Part shown: positions 26,601-37,072 of the stretch, piece by piece
Numbering within the stretch: the first letter of the stretch is position 1
Layout of the letters: the number at the start of each line of letters is the position of its first letter
Translations under genes and position numbers: made by a program
The notes under the pieces: generated by a model
Seen by the model: only the letters and a program-made list of their open reading frames with translations
The model's database searches: none
Told to the model about the DNA's origin: nothing
Source: Echinococcus granulosus
Taxonomy: Eukaryota; Platyhelminthes; Cestoda; Cyclophyllidea; Taeniidae
DNA length: 64,000 bases
Direction of reading: 5' to 3'
Assembly (NCBI RefSeq): GCF_000524195.1
Contig: NW_020170409.1
Coordinates: 857,004-921,003 of the forward strand

Positions 26601-29600
26601 CATTTGCAAAGCTTCAATCCCAGGGACTTAAGGCGCTAATCAGGCAAATTCTGCATGCAGAAGGTGAAATAGCAATCTTCCGGAAGAATTAAAAAAAGAA
26701 ATGGTCATTACAATAATATTCATAAATACTCATGGGAGCAATAAAATCTTGTTAAGTCACTCGTCAACGAACATTGGAAATGGTTTAGAGTTAGGTATTT
26801 CCAATAAAACTCACAATCAGTGTGAACAAATGAAAACGTTATTCTTTACTTATCAATAGAAAAGAGGAGTAAAAATACTTAATAATTTAATAATTAACAA
26901 TTCCGGGTACTAGAAATTTACCACGGTGCCCACTACAAAAGCCGATTTACCAAATAAAATGAGTGGAGGCCACTTATCACGACTAAATTTCTGGTGATTT
27001 CCGTTGGCATTAATCAGTAGGGAGAACTTTAAAGATAATCTTTCATTATTGTGCCAAAACCTTTTAGATATCCATTTTACAGTTATTTTGAGAAGGTTTT
27101 ATGAACATTTTACCTCTAATAAAGTCTGTTTTTATGCAGAGCTGTAGGAATCGCTACAGCCTTTAGCACTTTTAAGACCTGACAGTGTGATAGATTTGAG
27201 GGATTCAGAATTTACAATTAGTGCGCTGGCTAAATAGTAAATATACCACTCACTAAATCTATATTAGATTCCTTCCACACTAGTCAAAAGTTTTTTTTTA
27301 AAAAAAAACTAATTAGGATTTCAATTCGTGACCTTTTGGCGGGCTGTCAACGCCAACATTTTCACCCATTCGATTTCCCTCTCAGTATGACAGTTTGGCT
27401 TCACCCGACCACCCATCAAAAGCAAGTGATTTTGATAAGATGGATTGAGTGATTTTCTCCTGTGGAATGGTGCATCTTTAGACGAGATGCTGTAAGAAAT
27501 CGCAGCCAAATCGCAAATGCATTATCCCAAAAGGGCCTAAATTCCTTACTCCCACTACAACCGAATTTATTGCCTTTCCCGTGACGGAGAGGTCACATAA
27601 GTGGGAAGTGGAGATTATAATAGCCGGAAGTATTCCATTTTTACGTCCATAGATCCTTCATGAGCAAAACAAATAAAAGACATTTTTTTCTGTTAATGGC
27701 CACTTTATCAACCAATTACCGAAAGGTAGAAAATCTCCAGTAAGATCCAAACAAATCCATGAGGCACTTGAAACTTGCGTACACACTGCTCATAAATAAT
27801 AACCCAATTTTCTCTCAAAAAAAGTCCGAAACAAAGGAATTAGTTTTGCAGTGGCGTAAACAGGTATTAAAGGTGTATGCTACTATGGAGCTGTCTGAAG
27901 GTATTGGCCCTCTGATGGGATGAGGTACTTGAAACATGCACATTTACAAGGAGGAGGGTGGGACTGAAGACGTTGGTTAGTCTTGGAAGAGTTCATATAA
28001 TACTCTCAAAAGCTGATTTTAAAAGGTCTTGGAACTTTTTTTTAATACAGTAAGCGAAAACCAACACTAGTGATTGAGCAGCGAATTTTGTCACAACCAC
28101 GAACAAATGTACCATTAATGCGTGACGTGCCTCACCGCCTACACTGATGTGTAAGATCCATGGGCTAATTTAATGATTAGGCAAGAATATTTATACAAAA
28201 AACTTTCTGGTTTAGTCAAATCCAGTGGCGGTCGCCCCAATTTTACTTATATTCAACTGAGAAGCTAAGCTACGAATTGATGATTTTGAAGACACATTAT
28301 AAGGACACAAGGTACCTAAGTTATTCGAAGCCAAGTTGGAGCTTTGCGTTTTTTTCTCTGTGAGCACTTACATGCTCGAACACAATAACCGATTCATTAA
28401 CTAAAGGTGACTGTGATTCCTGCAAGGGGTCATTTCAATGGCCCTCTCCTCGGTCATTCTAAACTTAGAGTAAACATTATCCTGTGATGTGCTAGATCTG
28501 CAAAATCTTAGCTTTGCAGGCCTATAAATCTATATTAAACTCTTACATTTAAAAATTAAGGCTTGCAAACGCATAGATACAGTTGTACCAGAAAGGCAGC
28601 GATGGCTACCAATTCATATCAGCCAGACAAAGTACTAGCAACAAAATCGGATTGAAAACGTGATGTATACATAACTCTGGAAGAAATAATCCTAATAGCT
28701 TAAACAATCTAACATAGGAAGCAATAAAAAATCATCGAGTGTAATTCCTTGTTGAAGGGTGCAATTATGGTGCAAGCTAAGAGTGTTTTCAACTTAAGTG
28801 GTGATCCCTTACCTTATCTAACATTTAAGACTCGCCTGAGGGGAATGTAGATTAGTAATTGAAAATAAAAGAGTTAAAGCCTAAAATTCATTCTAGGAAA
28901 CACGCTTTTAGGAGCCAAAAACAACATAAATTATGCAAATATTGTGTTATTTGTTAATATTTAGCCGAAATTAAGAGTCTTTTTGTCAAAAATACCTATT
29001 ATGAATTGACTGGCGCCATCTTCAGCTATCACAAAATAAATATTAATCTAGCTGTTAATTATTAGCATCGCTTTCATTGAAATTTCTAAGAAAGACCTGA
29101 AAATACAAGTAAAAGCACCGTAAATATTACGCTACTATTTTATGTCTTCATTCAACTAAAAAGACGCCTTTATTATCTTATCAAAAGTGATATAAGGATG
29201 AATCAGGTAGAACAGTAAGCAGACAGATAAGATGGCAGACTGACATGGCCTTATTATCTGTTCACACCACTTTTAAAAAATATGGACAAAAAAGGCTGTA
29301 AAAAGGATAAGCACAACATCACAAAAAACAATGTTACCACTCACCATACATCTTGCCCTCCTCTGCTAAAATAATTTTTCGCCTGCCACATGGCGGATAA
29401 AGTTCCAGCGCTTCCTGAAAATACTGCTCAATCTCCGTTGACCAGACGCCGTCAGCTTCGTTGCCACCGCCGCCCCCGCCAGCCCCACCATCCACCTCCG
29501 CATCGTCCGACTGCGAGGCAGTAGTAGCATCACACTCGCTGCCTCCTGTGATCACAGGGCTACTACCTCCACCTCCGCCTCCACCGGAACCTAGAGCTAG

Positions 29601-29942
29601 TGGCGAGATGGCAGCGGGTCGCTTTTGAGCGGACGGACCGAAGGGGCGCAGTGAAGCGGCAGAGGCAGCGGCAGCAGCGGCGGCAGCGGAGGAGGAGGCG
29701 GAAATGAAAACTGCGGCCATGTCGTAGGCAGAGGGCAAGGTGGCTGCTGGTGAAGCTACCTCTTTAAGTGGTGGTTGCTGAGGGCTTTGAAAACCGTGAA
29801 CCATATTGTGCATCGGTGGGTAGTCAAATGGCGAGGGAAGGCCAGCGTGAGCGGTGGTTGATGAGGAAGGAGGAGCACGTACGGAGGGATTCGATTGTCC
29901 TGGTAGAGGCATGCGGGAGCCCGAGGAGGCTGGTGGTTGCAT
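6572..29942 (-). CDS. TEAD: TEAD / Scalloped transcription factor
   Basis: This is a nuclear TEA-domain factor that binds MCAT-type sites and carries the YAP/Yorkie co-activator at the end of the Hippo pathway. Eight coding exons (minus strand): 29942-29345, 20217-19753, 16320-15614, 9547-9356, 7968-7916, 7198-7117, 7002-6850, 6760-6572. All junction phases agree and the model gives 812 residues. The TEA domain is at about 166-237 (VWSTEIEQ ... [11 protein letters not shown] ... [19 protein letters not shown]). The YAP-binding domain is at about 556-788 ([49 protein letters not shown]). The cysteine aligning with the main autopalmitoylation site is present (LCSYSSP), and so is the tyrosine of HNIYRL that is mutated in human TEAD1 eye disease. 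The start ATG has an in-frame TGA 15 bases upstream. Known TEADs are about 430 residues; the excess lies in low-complexity N-terminal and linker regions plus about 24 extra C-terminal residues. Introns run from 89 bp to 9.1 kb. 5' non-coding exons were not located. Confidence 0.97.
7916..7968 (-). CDS. TEAD: TEAD microexon (53 bp)
   Basis: A 53 bp exon is bounded by cattacag| and |gtaagtgcc. It encodes [17 protein letters not shown] plus two bases. It fits exactly between KLW (exon ending TGG|gtaagc at 9356) and [10 protein letters not shown] (exon starting 7198), matching the KFWADLN...YGVxSxYE block of known TEADs. It was found only because the phases of its neighbours did not match without it. 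Confidence 0.92.
10627..10813 (+). mobile_element. Solo LTR-like copy C of the short LTR element, in TEAD intron 3
   Basis: About 187 bp aligns with the LTRs of copies A and B: TTGTAATACTTTAATC at the left, the GAGCCATGCCAGTA core, and TTATTTTGTCTTCAAGAAAG near the right. No internal region or second LTR is seen, so it looks like a solo LTR. It is antisense to TEAD. No convincing target-site duplication was found. Confidence 0.6.
12130..12560. other. GC-rich, CpG-containing patch with simple repeats in TEAD intron 3
   Basis: This is locally more GC-rich than its surroundings, with GGTGGTGGCGG runs and degenerate GCAC/GCAA tetranucleotides (GCACGCAAGCAAGCACGCACC near 12500). Reading frames here match no TEAD segment, and the exon chain skips it without a phase conflict. 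It could be an intronic regulatory patch, but the sequence only shows composition. Confidence 0.35.
14637..14664. repeat. (GT)n microsatellite
   Basis: About 14 perfect GT units in TEAD intron 3, followed by degenerate TGCGTGTACGTGTG. Confidence 0.95.
14769..14791. repeat. (TGCG)n-type microsatellite
   Basis: Five or so GTGC/TGCG units, about 100 bp from the GT tract and in the same GC-rich patch of TEAD intron 3. Confidence 0.85.
15614..16320 (-). CDS. TEAD: TEAD exon 3: proline-rich linker and start of YAP-binding domain
   Basis: This exon encodes residues 356-590. It holds long polyproline runs (about ten prolines before DFSAM and a longer interrupted run further on) and His/Asn-Pro-rich stretches, then [20 protein letters not shown], the first strand of the YAP-binding domain. 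The donor is GATCTG|gtgagt at phase 0. Proline tracts of this length are unusual in TEADs. They could recruit SH3, WW or profilin-type partners, but that is inference. Confidence 0.93.
19753..20217 (-). CDS. TEAD: TEAD exon 2: second half of TEA domain and linker
   Basis: The exon starts after ttaatacag and reads [16 protein letters not shown], the DNA-recognition half of the TEA domain, followed by SSAQIVS, also conserved in TEADs. The rest is a poorly conserved linker with alanine, glutamine and histidine runs. The donor is AGCGG|gtacgtg at phase 1. It joins in frame to the acceptor at 16320, completing an Asp codon. A further small exon between the two cannot be excluded, since the linker is not conserved. 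Confidence 0.95.
24345..24381. repeat. GGA-rich purine tract
   Basis: AGGAGGAGGAGG-type repeat, a strand-asymmetric purine tract in TEAD intron 1. Confidence 0.8.
27289..27310. repeat. Perfect T9A9 palindrome
   Basis: AG, nine T, nine A, CT forms a perfect 22 bp palindrome in TEAD intron 1. It may be slippage or the joined ends of two A-tailed insertions; no flanking repeat supports either. Confidence 0.7.
29345..29942 (-). CDS. TEAD: TEAD exon 1: low-complexity N-terminus and first half of TEA domain
   Basis: This exon encodes residues 1-199 and one base of the next codon. Residues 1-165 are rich in Ser, Pro, Ala and Gly, with alanine, glycine and acidic runs, and have no counterpart in the short N-termini of known TEADs. 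The TEA domain begins at about residue 166. The donor is TATG|gtgagt, splitting the glycine codon in the [13 protein letters not shown] motif. The same split glycine is completed by the acceptor at 20217, which fixes both junctions. Confidence 0.95.
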
Positions 29943-31528
29943 TGTGGATCTGGTTCAAGCATACAGGCATCTCTTCAGCATAAACAAATATCAGCAAAAA
30001 GTACGGAAAGATGCGTGATATCTACGTTGCAAATTTTGCAAGGATCTCTGAGAATGCATAGCAGTTTTGTTTTGCATATTTACATCAATTGAAATAAGCA
30101 TTTTATTTTACGTTAGTACGTATATTGTTATTCAACACTGCCGACTAGCATGCGAACAACGGAATCTAGAACTAAAGTTCTCACCACTCAACGATGAGAA
30201 AATAAGTGTAAGTTTTAGATGTTTGTGAAAACACTAAAAATAATGTTTGTTTTTGCGATGCGGACACATTTGTAAAGATTAGGGTAAAATTCGGATGATA
30301 TTTTTACAAAGCGCTGGTAATGAATGATGAATTTGGCACTCAGGTGTTTTACGAATAGGTAAGTTAAAAGCAAGCGCAATCTTTTATTAACCAGCATTAA
30401 AAGCTTTAAAACACCAAAACTAATTAGTTTTTGTTCTATGGAAGAGAATATAAAAGAAATAAAGATAGGCGCAAGTAATTTGAATAAAAGCGGTTATTCA
30501 CCAAGTATTATGTCTTCAGCCTAAAACATCCGTTAAAATGGCCTTTATTACTTTTAAGACTTTTAACTTATACATGTGCTGAATGATTCTTGACCTTAGC
30601 ATTTATTAGTGACCAAAACACAGACACTTGAAGAAAATAATAGTATCTTTCTTGCTAAATAGGTAAATGGAGATAAAATAGAGCACAGCTAGACTAAAAT
30701 AACAAAAGCTACTAACAGTTAAATAAAAAAATTATCACAAGATGCCCTTGCTGCGAAATATGTTCCATTGCATAAAAATACCCCAACCATGAATTCAAGT
30801 CATTCCCAAGGAGGAATAATCGCATAAAGCGGGCCAACTATTACCTAATATTGTTCAAGTTTCAATAAGACTTGTAGTTCCATGACGAGACTTTAAATCT
30901 TGGTGAGATTCCTTCCTCCGACGTATTAATAAATCCAGCTAACTTTGAAATTTTCACTCTTTCCATTTCATGCGACACCAACTGCATGCACCAATCATTA
31001 CAGCAGACTTCTAGGTCGTTGATAAAAGTGAAGTAATAAAACTAAGTCGCCAAAATCATTTATTGCATTGCCTGAAAGCAAAATATGCAACAATTGTATA
31101 GTTAGTTTGTTTTTTAGATTTGCTTAATTTTCGCCGTCGGCAGTGGCCGCAAGTATTTCAGATGAATTCTGGTCCGTGATTAGCTGGTCGGGTAAATCGT
31201 CTAAATTTGAATGTCCTCCATGGTACCTCAAGGAGATAAACTAACCTCTAGCTTGTGCAAGCAGCTTTAGCTCTACTGTAACACTTGCTGTATTTAAGCA
31301 GACCTTTTTGAGAGAAACTAATACTCGGCACGAACCTCCTGATACAGTGGTGGTCAAAATTCCTCAAAGCAGAAAAAAGCTCATACTACAGGACCTGCTA
31401 AACCTGTAGCTGTTTTTCGTCAACTCTAAACAAAAACGCTTTACTTAAATTAAATCCTTTATTTAAAGGATAAACGAGGTACGTGCTACACTGCTGTGTG
31501 TTACACGTACATGCTGCCTTAGCACTAT
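29943..31528. other. TEAD 5' flank without a recognised gene
   Basis: AT-rich sequence upstream of the TEAD start codon. It should contain the TEAD promoter or 5' non-coding exons, but I cannot point to a TATA box, initiator or leader exon with confidence. Confidence 0.4.
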
Positions 31529-32600
31529 TGTAATACGATGATTGTTTATCTCTTGGCATTGGTAAGGAGCCGCTTTTGACTTGACCTTTGTACCAAGCCG
31601 GGTGGGCTGACATTCGAGCCATGCCAGTAGTCCAAATACCTTCTCTGTGCCGAATATAAATATATATATTCCGCCCGAGTATTATGTCTTCTTCTGTTTT
31701 TAGAGAAGTCTTGGGATGCCACATTAGTAGCAGCGAAAAGCAAACCTGATCCTAAAGGCCATCAATTCCGATTTTTAATGCTGCGTGATAAACCTTAGCT
31801 TAGCGGAAGAAGTACATATGCAACGGATGGGAGAAAGGTGACGAACCCAAACAAAGGGGTTTAAATTGATGTCTACCTTCGGCATCTATCACAATCCCGT
31901 ATTCTACAGGAAAGCTACTTGCAAATGGAGCGACACTAGCCATGAATCGTAAGGGAGTTTTGTTACAGACTTTCCCTAGCGTAACTGCAATAAGCTACTG
32001 ATAATGTAAAGTCGCGACATCTCCTCCAATTCCTTACTAGCTGAATAGAGCATGAGCAAATCTAAAGTGGAAACAACGTTGCGAGGAGGAACAAACGCGA
32101 TACCCTTTCCCCATTAACCTGTAATAAATCCAGTTCTTTCTTGCACAAATCTGCTTTTAAGCCAATGTTCCTGCATCTATCAATGGACAGGCATAATGGC
32201 CAGCACAAGTCCCCGTTCGTGAATCAAGTTCCCAAACCATACAAAATTCCAGATCCAGTTAAATTGTCAAGAGGGATCAGTAACAATGCGGTTAAGTATC
32301 GCCTCAGTTGCATGCTAATTTGATGACTGGCACAGCTTTCTCGTGGGTGTTTCCTTGAAGTATTGACTACGTTGTGGTGGCTGACGAGGGAGGTTGAACT
32401 GCGGGAGCGCTGGAGACGATTCTGAAAAGAGGAGGGAGGCCATGTTTATCCCTCGGTATTGGTGATTTTGCCTTTGTACCACGAGGGTGGACTGGCCTTT
32501 GGGCCATGCCAGTGGCCCGAATAACTTATTGTGCTGAGTTTATAAATTCTGCCTGAGTATTATGTCTTCTTTCGTCTTCAGAGAAGACGAATATAAGCAC
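31529..32600 (+). mobile_element. Short non-coding LTR element (TRIM-like), copy B, nearly complete
   Basis: The 5' LTR is about 31529-31723 (TGTAATACGATG ... GATGCCACA). The internal part is about 31724-32442. A polypurine tract lies at 32424-32439 (GAAAAGAGGAGGGAGG), and the 3' LTR is about 32443-32600. The two LTRs share the order TTTATC..., TTTGTACCA..., GGGTGG, GCCATGCCAGT, CCGAATA, GAGTATTATGTCTTCT, AGAGAAG. The 3' LTR is shorter and diverged at its end. AGCACTA occurs just before the 5' LTR (31521-31527) and at the 3' end (32596-32602), a possible target duplication, although seven bases is longer than usual. There is no reading frame for gag or pol. The total of about 1.07 kb fits a TRIM. 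It lies between the divergent TEAD and IFT52 genes, ending about 400 bp before the IFT52 start codon. Confidence 0.75.
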
Positions 32601-32602
32601 TA

Positions 32603-32999
32603 ATAGGTACAATCAAGATACTACTGCTATTAATTAAATCACTAAGAGTATCTGCAATTTATGTTAATGCAAATTCATTTTGAATTGAGCACAGTCCTTC
32701 TCCTTTAAGATAAGCTTTAGGTATATTGCTATAGACTTCTGTATACTTGCTTTCTAAAGTTAATGCACATATATTTCAGGGATGGTTAAGGGTATTTAAT
32801 ATACCAAACACCTACAATTAGTGAGGCTTCCTAGCATAACACACCTCACCTCTCTTGAATTGATCTGTAGAATTTGCTCTGATTATACAGTTTGTGCAAC
32901 TAGTAAAGTAGTAAATGCTTCAATATACCTCTCGTGTTTGGATCAACTAAATGTCTGGTAATAACCTTGCGTAATGACAACAGACAAATTCATCTGGGA
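32603..32999. other. IFT52 upstream flank
   Basis: AT-rich stretch between the LTR element and the IFT52 start codon, presumably promoter and leader. No core promoter motif stands out. Confidence 0.35.
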
Positions 33000-35900
33000 A
33001 TGCGCATTCCTCTCCGCAATCATACATCACAGCGTCCATTGTCTGGGACGGTTTTATTTGATCAATCAAAAAAGGAAGCCTCAACATTAGGCCAACATTT
33101 CAAGGAGTTAAATAGACGCTTAAAGTCTTCCTGGAAAGTTTTAATGTATGGCAAACAGCATGTGTAATTTAAATTCCAGTAATACAGACGAAGTAACAGA
33201 TGAAAGAATCGAATCTGCAAAGGTCTTTGTTATTACAGGACCGACAGAAAAATTCAGTGTTGACGAGGTAAACGCAAAATGCTCCGTATTTCAGAAATTA
33301 TTAGCTCGAAGTTATAAACACATATTTGAACAAAGGTGGGTCAGTTCTAGTTTTGCTTGGTGAGAACGGTGAAAGCAAATATCCAACCAATATTAACTAC
33401 CTGCTGGAGCAATATGGCATCTCAATTAATAATGGTAATTTCTTGGTAAGGTAACCACCTATTTTAGATTCGGTGGTTAGGACATCGTACTACAAATACT
33501 TCCACCCCAAAGAAGCCCTCATACCCAACGGCATAGTGAATAGGTGTGTTTAAAATGTCATGTGTGGTAGTAATGCTTCCATTTTTTGCATTCCTTCATT
33601 CCCACAGAATACTTCAAACATATGTACAGGATTGGTATTTATTCATGTACATGTGCAAGTTGTCTTTCAGACCACTGATAACTGTGATCTTAATGTCATT
33701 CTCCTAAACACTTGGCCAACTATTGTTGCGTGCAACTGCATTGTACAGTTTCAAACCTATGCATTGTGTTATTTCGATAAGTCTTGTAATTTAGGAGGAC
33801 CTGCTTGTCTTTTGTTATTGTCAATGTTCTCAATACATTCTGAGTGTTCCTTACGTTTCTTTACATGCGCTCCTATTCAAAAATTTGAGCTTCCAGTTCA
33901 CCTGCATCCGCTTGATGGTGCCACAAGTTTGCTCGAATTGTTTGCCGTTAACAAGTTGGAATGTACTCTCCTAAGCACCAATTATGAATGCGGTGGATCT
34001 CAGTCAGAGTATCCCACTGTAATAATTTATCTACGCCATTACCTCTAGGGCTATCGGCGAAGCCGCTGGGAAAACATCCGCCCATTCCGGTGGCGATGAA
34101 GTATGTCCTAAGCAGGCTCTTCAGTTTCTCTACGCCTTCGGTGCAACACTGAATGTCGTCAAGCCAGCAACGGTTTTGCTTTCCACTGGCAGTGTCGCTT
34201 TTCCTCTCAATCGGCCGGTTTGTGCCGTCTGTGAAATTGAGGTCGACCTCACATTCTTACCGTTATCCGTTCTGCTTTGATTTCATTTATAAAGGTAGAA
34301 ATAAACCCTGTTACATTTGCGGTTAGATAAACTTGCCGAAATCAACGTGTTGGCTGATCTGATAATTCCACTTTAGTGAGTTGTCTCATGCTTGCTTTTA
34401 CTGGTCGATTAACTTCGCTACTTTGTAGTTACTTGTTTTGTTGTCTGCAATGATAAGTCGAATGGTACTGAAGCAGATTTAAACCAAAATCCAAATTTGA
34501 AAGCCATCTCATTTTTGAAGCAGCGCACCTCTACTAAACTAAATATGCTCATAGTCTCAAATGCTTTAGTAATTGTTATCACAAAATCTGCCTTATCCGA
34601 CAAATCAAATGTATGGTTCTGATAGAATCCCAACGGCGGGTCCGGAAAACTGGCTGTTGTTGGGAGCATAGCAATGTTTACGGATGCCTACATAAACAAG
34701 GAAGACAATGCGAAGATCTTTGATGTCATCATCTCCTTCCTAACCTCGGAGACATTCAAGTTAAACGTCATTGATGCTCAGGATCCGGAGATTGAGACAT
34801 ACTTCCAGATTCCTGATATTTCTACTCTGTCAAACAACTTAAAAGCCTGTCTGCAGGAGAGTGAAGAGATTCCACGCAACCTCGATGCTGTTTTTGATCA
34901 GAAGCTCTTTGCAATGGACATTTCCATGGTGCCAAAAGCTCTTGCGTGTGTGCTTGCCCCGATAAATGCGAGTTCTAATTTGCCCCTGAATGCCTGCATA
35001 AGTATTTGTGATAGAACTCACTGCTTACTTGTTATTCGGATGTGCTTGCATTATCATTTGGCATATCATATTTGTGCTGTAGGGCCTACGAGAAGCTGCG
35101 AGTCAAACACGAACCACTCACCTTGATTACGCCCGAATTCGAAACGCCTCTGCCTCCATTGCAACCTGCGGTGAGTTATGCTGCCCCACATAAACTAACA
35201 ACTTTTAGTGCGTCACAAATCCGTTTGTCTCTCTCCCAACGACCGTTGACGATGCTGGCGACTAGGTGCTTTAAACTCACTTGTCCGTGATCTCTTCATA
35301 ATTGGTTAGATTTATTGTAATGGCTTACTTTGGGTCACATGTCTTCCTTTCTGCAAGCTGGACTTGTTGGCGGTAAATGAGTAGGGTAGCCCTGACGTTC
35401 TGTGTCTTTGCTAGGTGTTCCCTCCTAACTTTCGTGAGTTAGGACCTCCGGCTCTGGAACTATTCGACCTTGATGAACATTTCTCTTCAGAGAAAACACG
35501 CTTAGCTCAAGAGGCCAATAAATGTAAGAATGGTTCATCTTTATCCCATCCTCAACTTGTCTACCATTGCAATGTCGCAGTGGTTAGTGCATAATTTTGG
35601 ATTTGCAAGTTACATTGAGTGAAGACGAGGTGATAGGTTTTCGGACAAGTTAGCAGAACACCTCCATTTGCTAGGTACAGAAGACGATCTAGAATACTTC
35701 ATTTTGCACTGCGGAGAGGTTTGTGGGATTGCTCAAAAGCTGCCGCAATCGCAACGAAAGGCTCGAAACATCCTTGAACTCACCCTCATGGAGCTAGTTG
35801 AGTTTAAAAAGATGCACTCGGTGAGTCAACAATATTCTGTCCACGGACTAGACTTGCATCTGGTTCTTATGAAAGCCCAAACTAAGCACCTCATCTGCTT

Positions 35901-36011
35901 CCTCAAAGGAGGTCTTATTTGATCGACATGGTACTGTTCTTAGCCTTGTAGGCTCTGGTAACACCTGTTTTCCTTCTCACTTAGGATAATGATGAAATCT
36001 CATCGTGGTGA
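33000..36011 (+). CDS. IFT52: Intraflagellar transport protein 52
   Basis: IFT52 is a core IFT-B subunit needed to build cilia; it bridges IFT88, IFT70 and IFT46. Ten exons: 33000-33145, 33180-33267, 33305-33434, 33468-33543, 34049-34241, 34626-34945, 35083-35170, 35415-35523, 35675-35820, 35985-36011. All phases agree and the product is 440 residues, against about 437 in human. Family blocks appear in order: TVLFDQSKKE, FVITGPTEKF, LVLLGENGESKYPTNINYLL, YYKYFHPKEAL, AFGATLNVVKPA, VLLSTGSVAFPLNRP, KLAVVGS, DPEIETYF, LQESEEIPR, VKHEPLTLITPEFETPLP, LELFDLDEHFSSEKTRLA, TEDDLEYF, KLPQSQ, VEFKK. The start is the first in-frame ATG before the conserved block. Introns 1-3 are only 34, 37 and 33 bp. 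The least certain junction is the exon 5 donor (GAG|gtcgac). The last exon is eight codons, chosen because it restores the short acidic family C-terminus. Confidence 0.97.
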
Positions 36012-36127
36012 TTTCACTCTGACGGGTTGGTCATTCTTTTGACGTTTGATGTGTTATACGATGCTGTGGATGCGTGCCTAGTAGAATCATTAATGCTTTT
36101 GTCAGATAAACGAGTGTAAAATACGTG

Positions 36128-36137
36128 AATAAATAAA
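36128..36137 (+). terminator. Tandem poly(A) signal of IFT52
   Basis: Two overlapping AATAAA hexamers (AATAAATAAA) lie about 115 bases after the IFT52 stop codon, well placed to end this transcript. Confidence 0.65.
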
Positions 36138-37072
36138 GTTCTTGCATGGTGTTCTTTCATTGGCCGGGTTGTTGAGACAATGATGAGGAGATGGCTTCCT
36201 TAAATAAATATGATGATTTTGATTTTCAATATTTGTCATATAAGAAACTTGATGGATTTGAATTCCACTCTGCAACTTGAATGCAGCAGTGTGAATGGGC
36301 AATAAATCAGATTGCTACTGACTACATTGCGAGTAGCACTTGGTCCAGGCTTTACTTGGTCCAAGGACAACTATACGTTAGGTACTTGCTTTCAAAGTGG
36401 TGTGGTGAACTCAATCATTATGCAGTGAATTTCTCTTGGAAGCAGCGCCTGATATACCATCACGGCTCTCGACGTCATTTAGTATTTGCTGGAGATACAA
36501 AGGCCAAATTTGATCACCTAGAACACCAAGCTGTTTATGTAGTAAGTCAGCACCGCAACGATCTGCTATCCTCGTACATTTCTTGATTGGCTTGAGGCAG
36601 ACGGCTTAACCATTCCGGTCAGAAAGTTAGAAGTTACTGTTCGAAACCCAATTCGGCTGCAAAGAATTCACCGAGAAAAGAGAAAGTCACCTTTCCAAGG
36701 AAAATAGCTCACAAACTGGTTTTAGGAAGGGAAAACTGAAGACCAGTTGAAACGATAAAATGTGCATTCGTCTCATCTAATTCAATTCTCAGGCAACAAA
36801 TGCATTTCATGAAGTGAGAAGAGTATTTGTGTTAAACCATGTCAGCGCATCTCCATCCCATTATCTATTGCTAGACAGTCACCAGCTAGTGAGCCTTAAA
36901 ATGCCTATAGGTTTGTGGATGGAAATGGTCAACAACTACTAAATTTTACAAGTAAAATTCGTCTTGCAGTCCGCTATTTTGGATCCTAATCTAGAATAGA
37001 TCCCTCAATGAACGCTAGGCATGTGGAAATAGCAAACAAAGCATTGAATTAAGAATATGAAACATTAACAGC
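36138..37072. other. Spacer after IFT52
   Basis: A 100-codon frame at 36281-36586 (+) lacks recognisable similarity and splice context. Otherwise I see nothing. The end of this stretch is the 3' flank of the minus-strand gene at 37073. Confidence 0.35.

Noticed and set aside
33560..34048. 162-codon reading frame (+) inside IFT52
   Set aside because: It lies wholly in intron 4, whose borders are fixed by homology on both sides. It has no family similarity. Kept only as a low-interest observation.
36281..36586. 101-codon plus-strand frame after IFT52
   Set aside because: Starts at the IFT52 3' flank, has no splice context and no recognisable motif.
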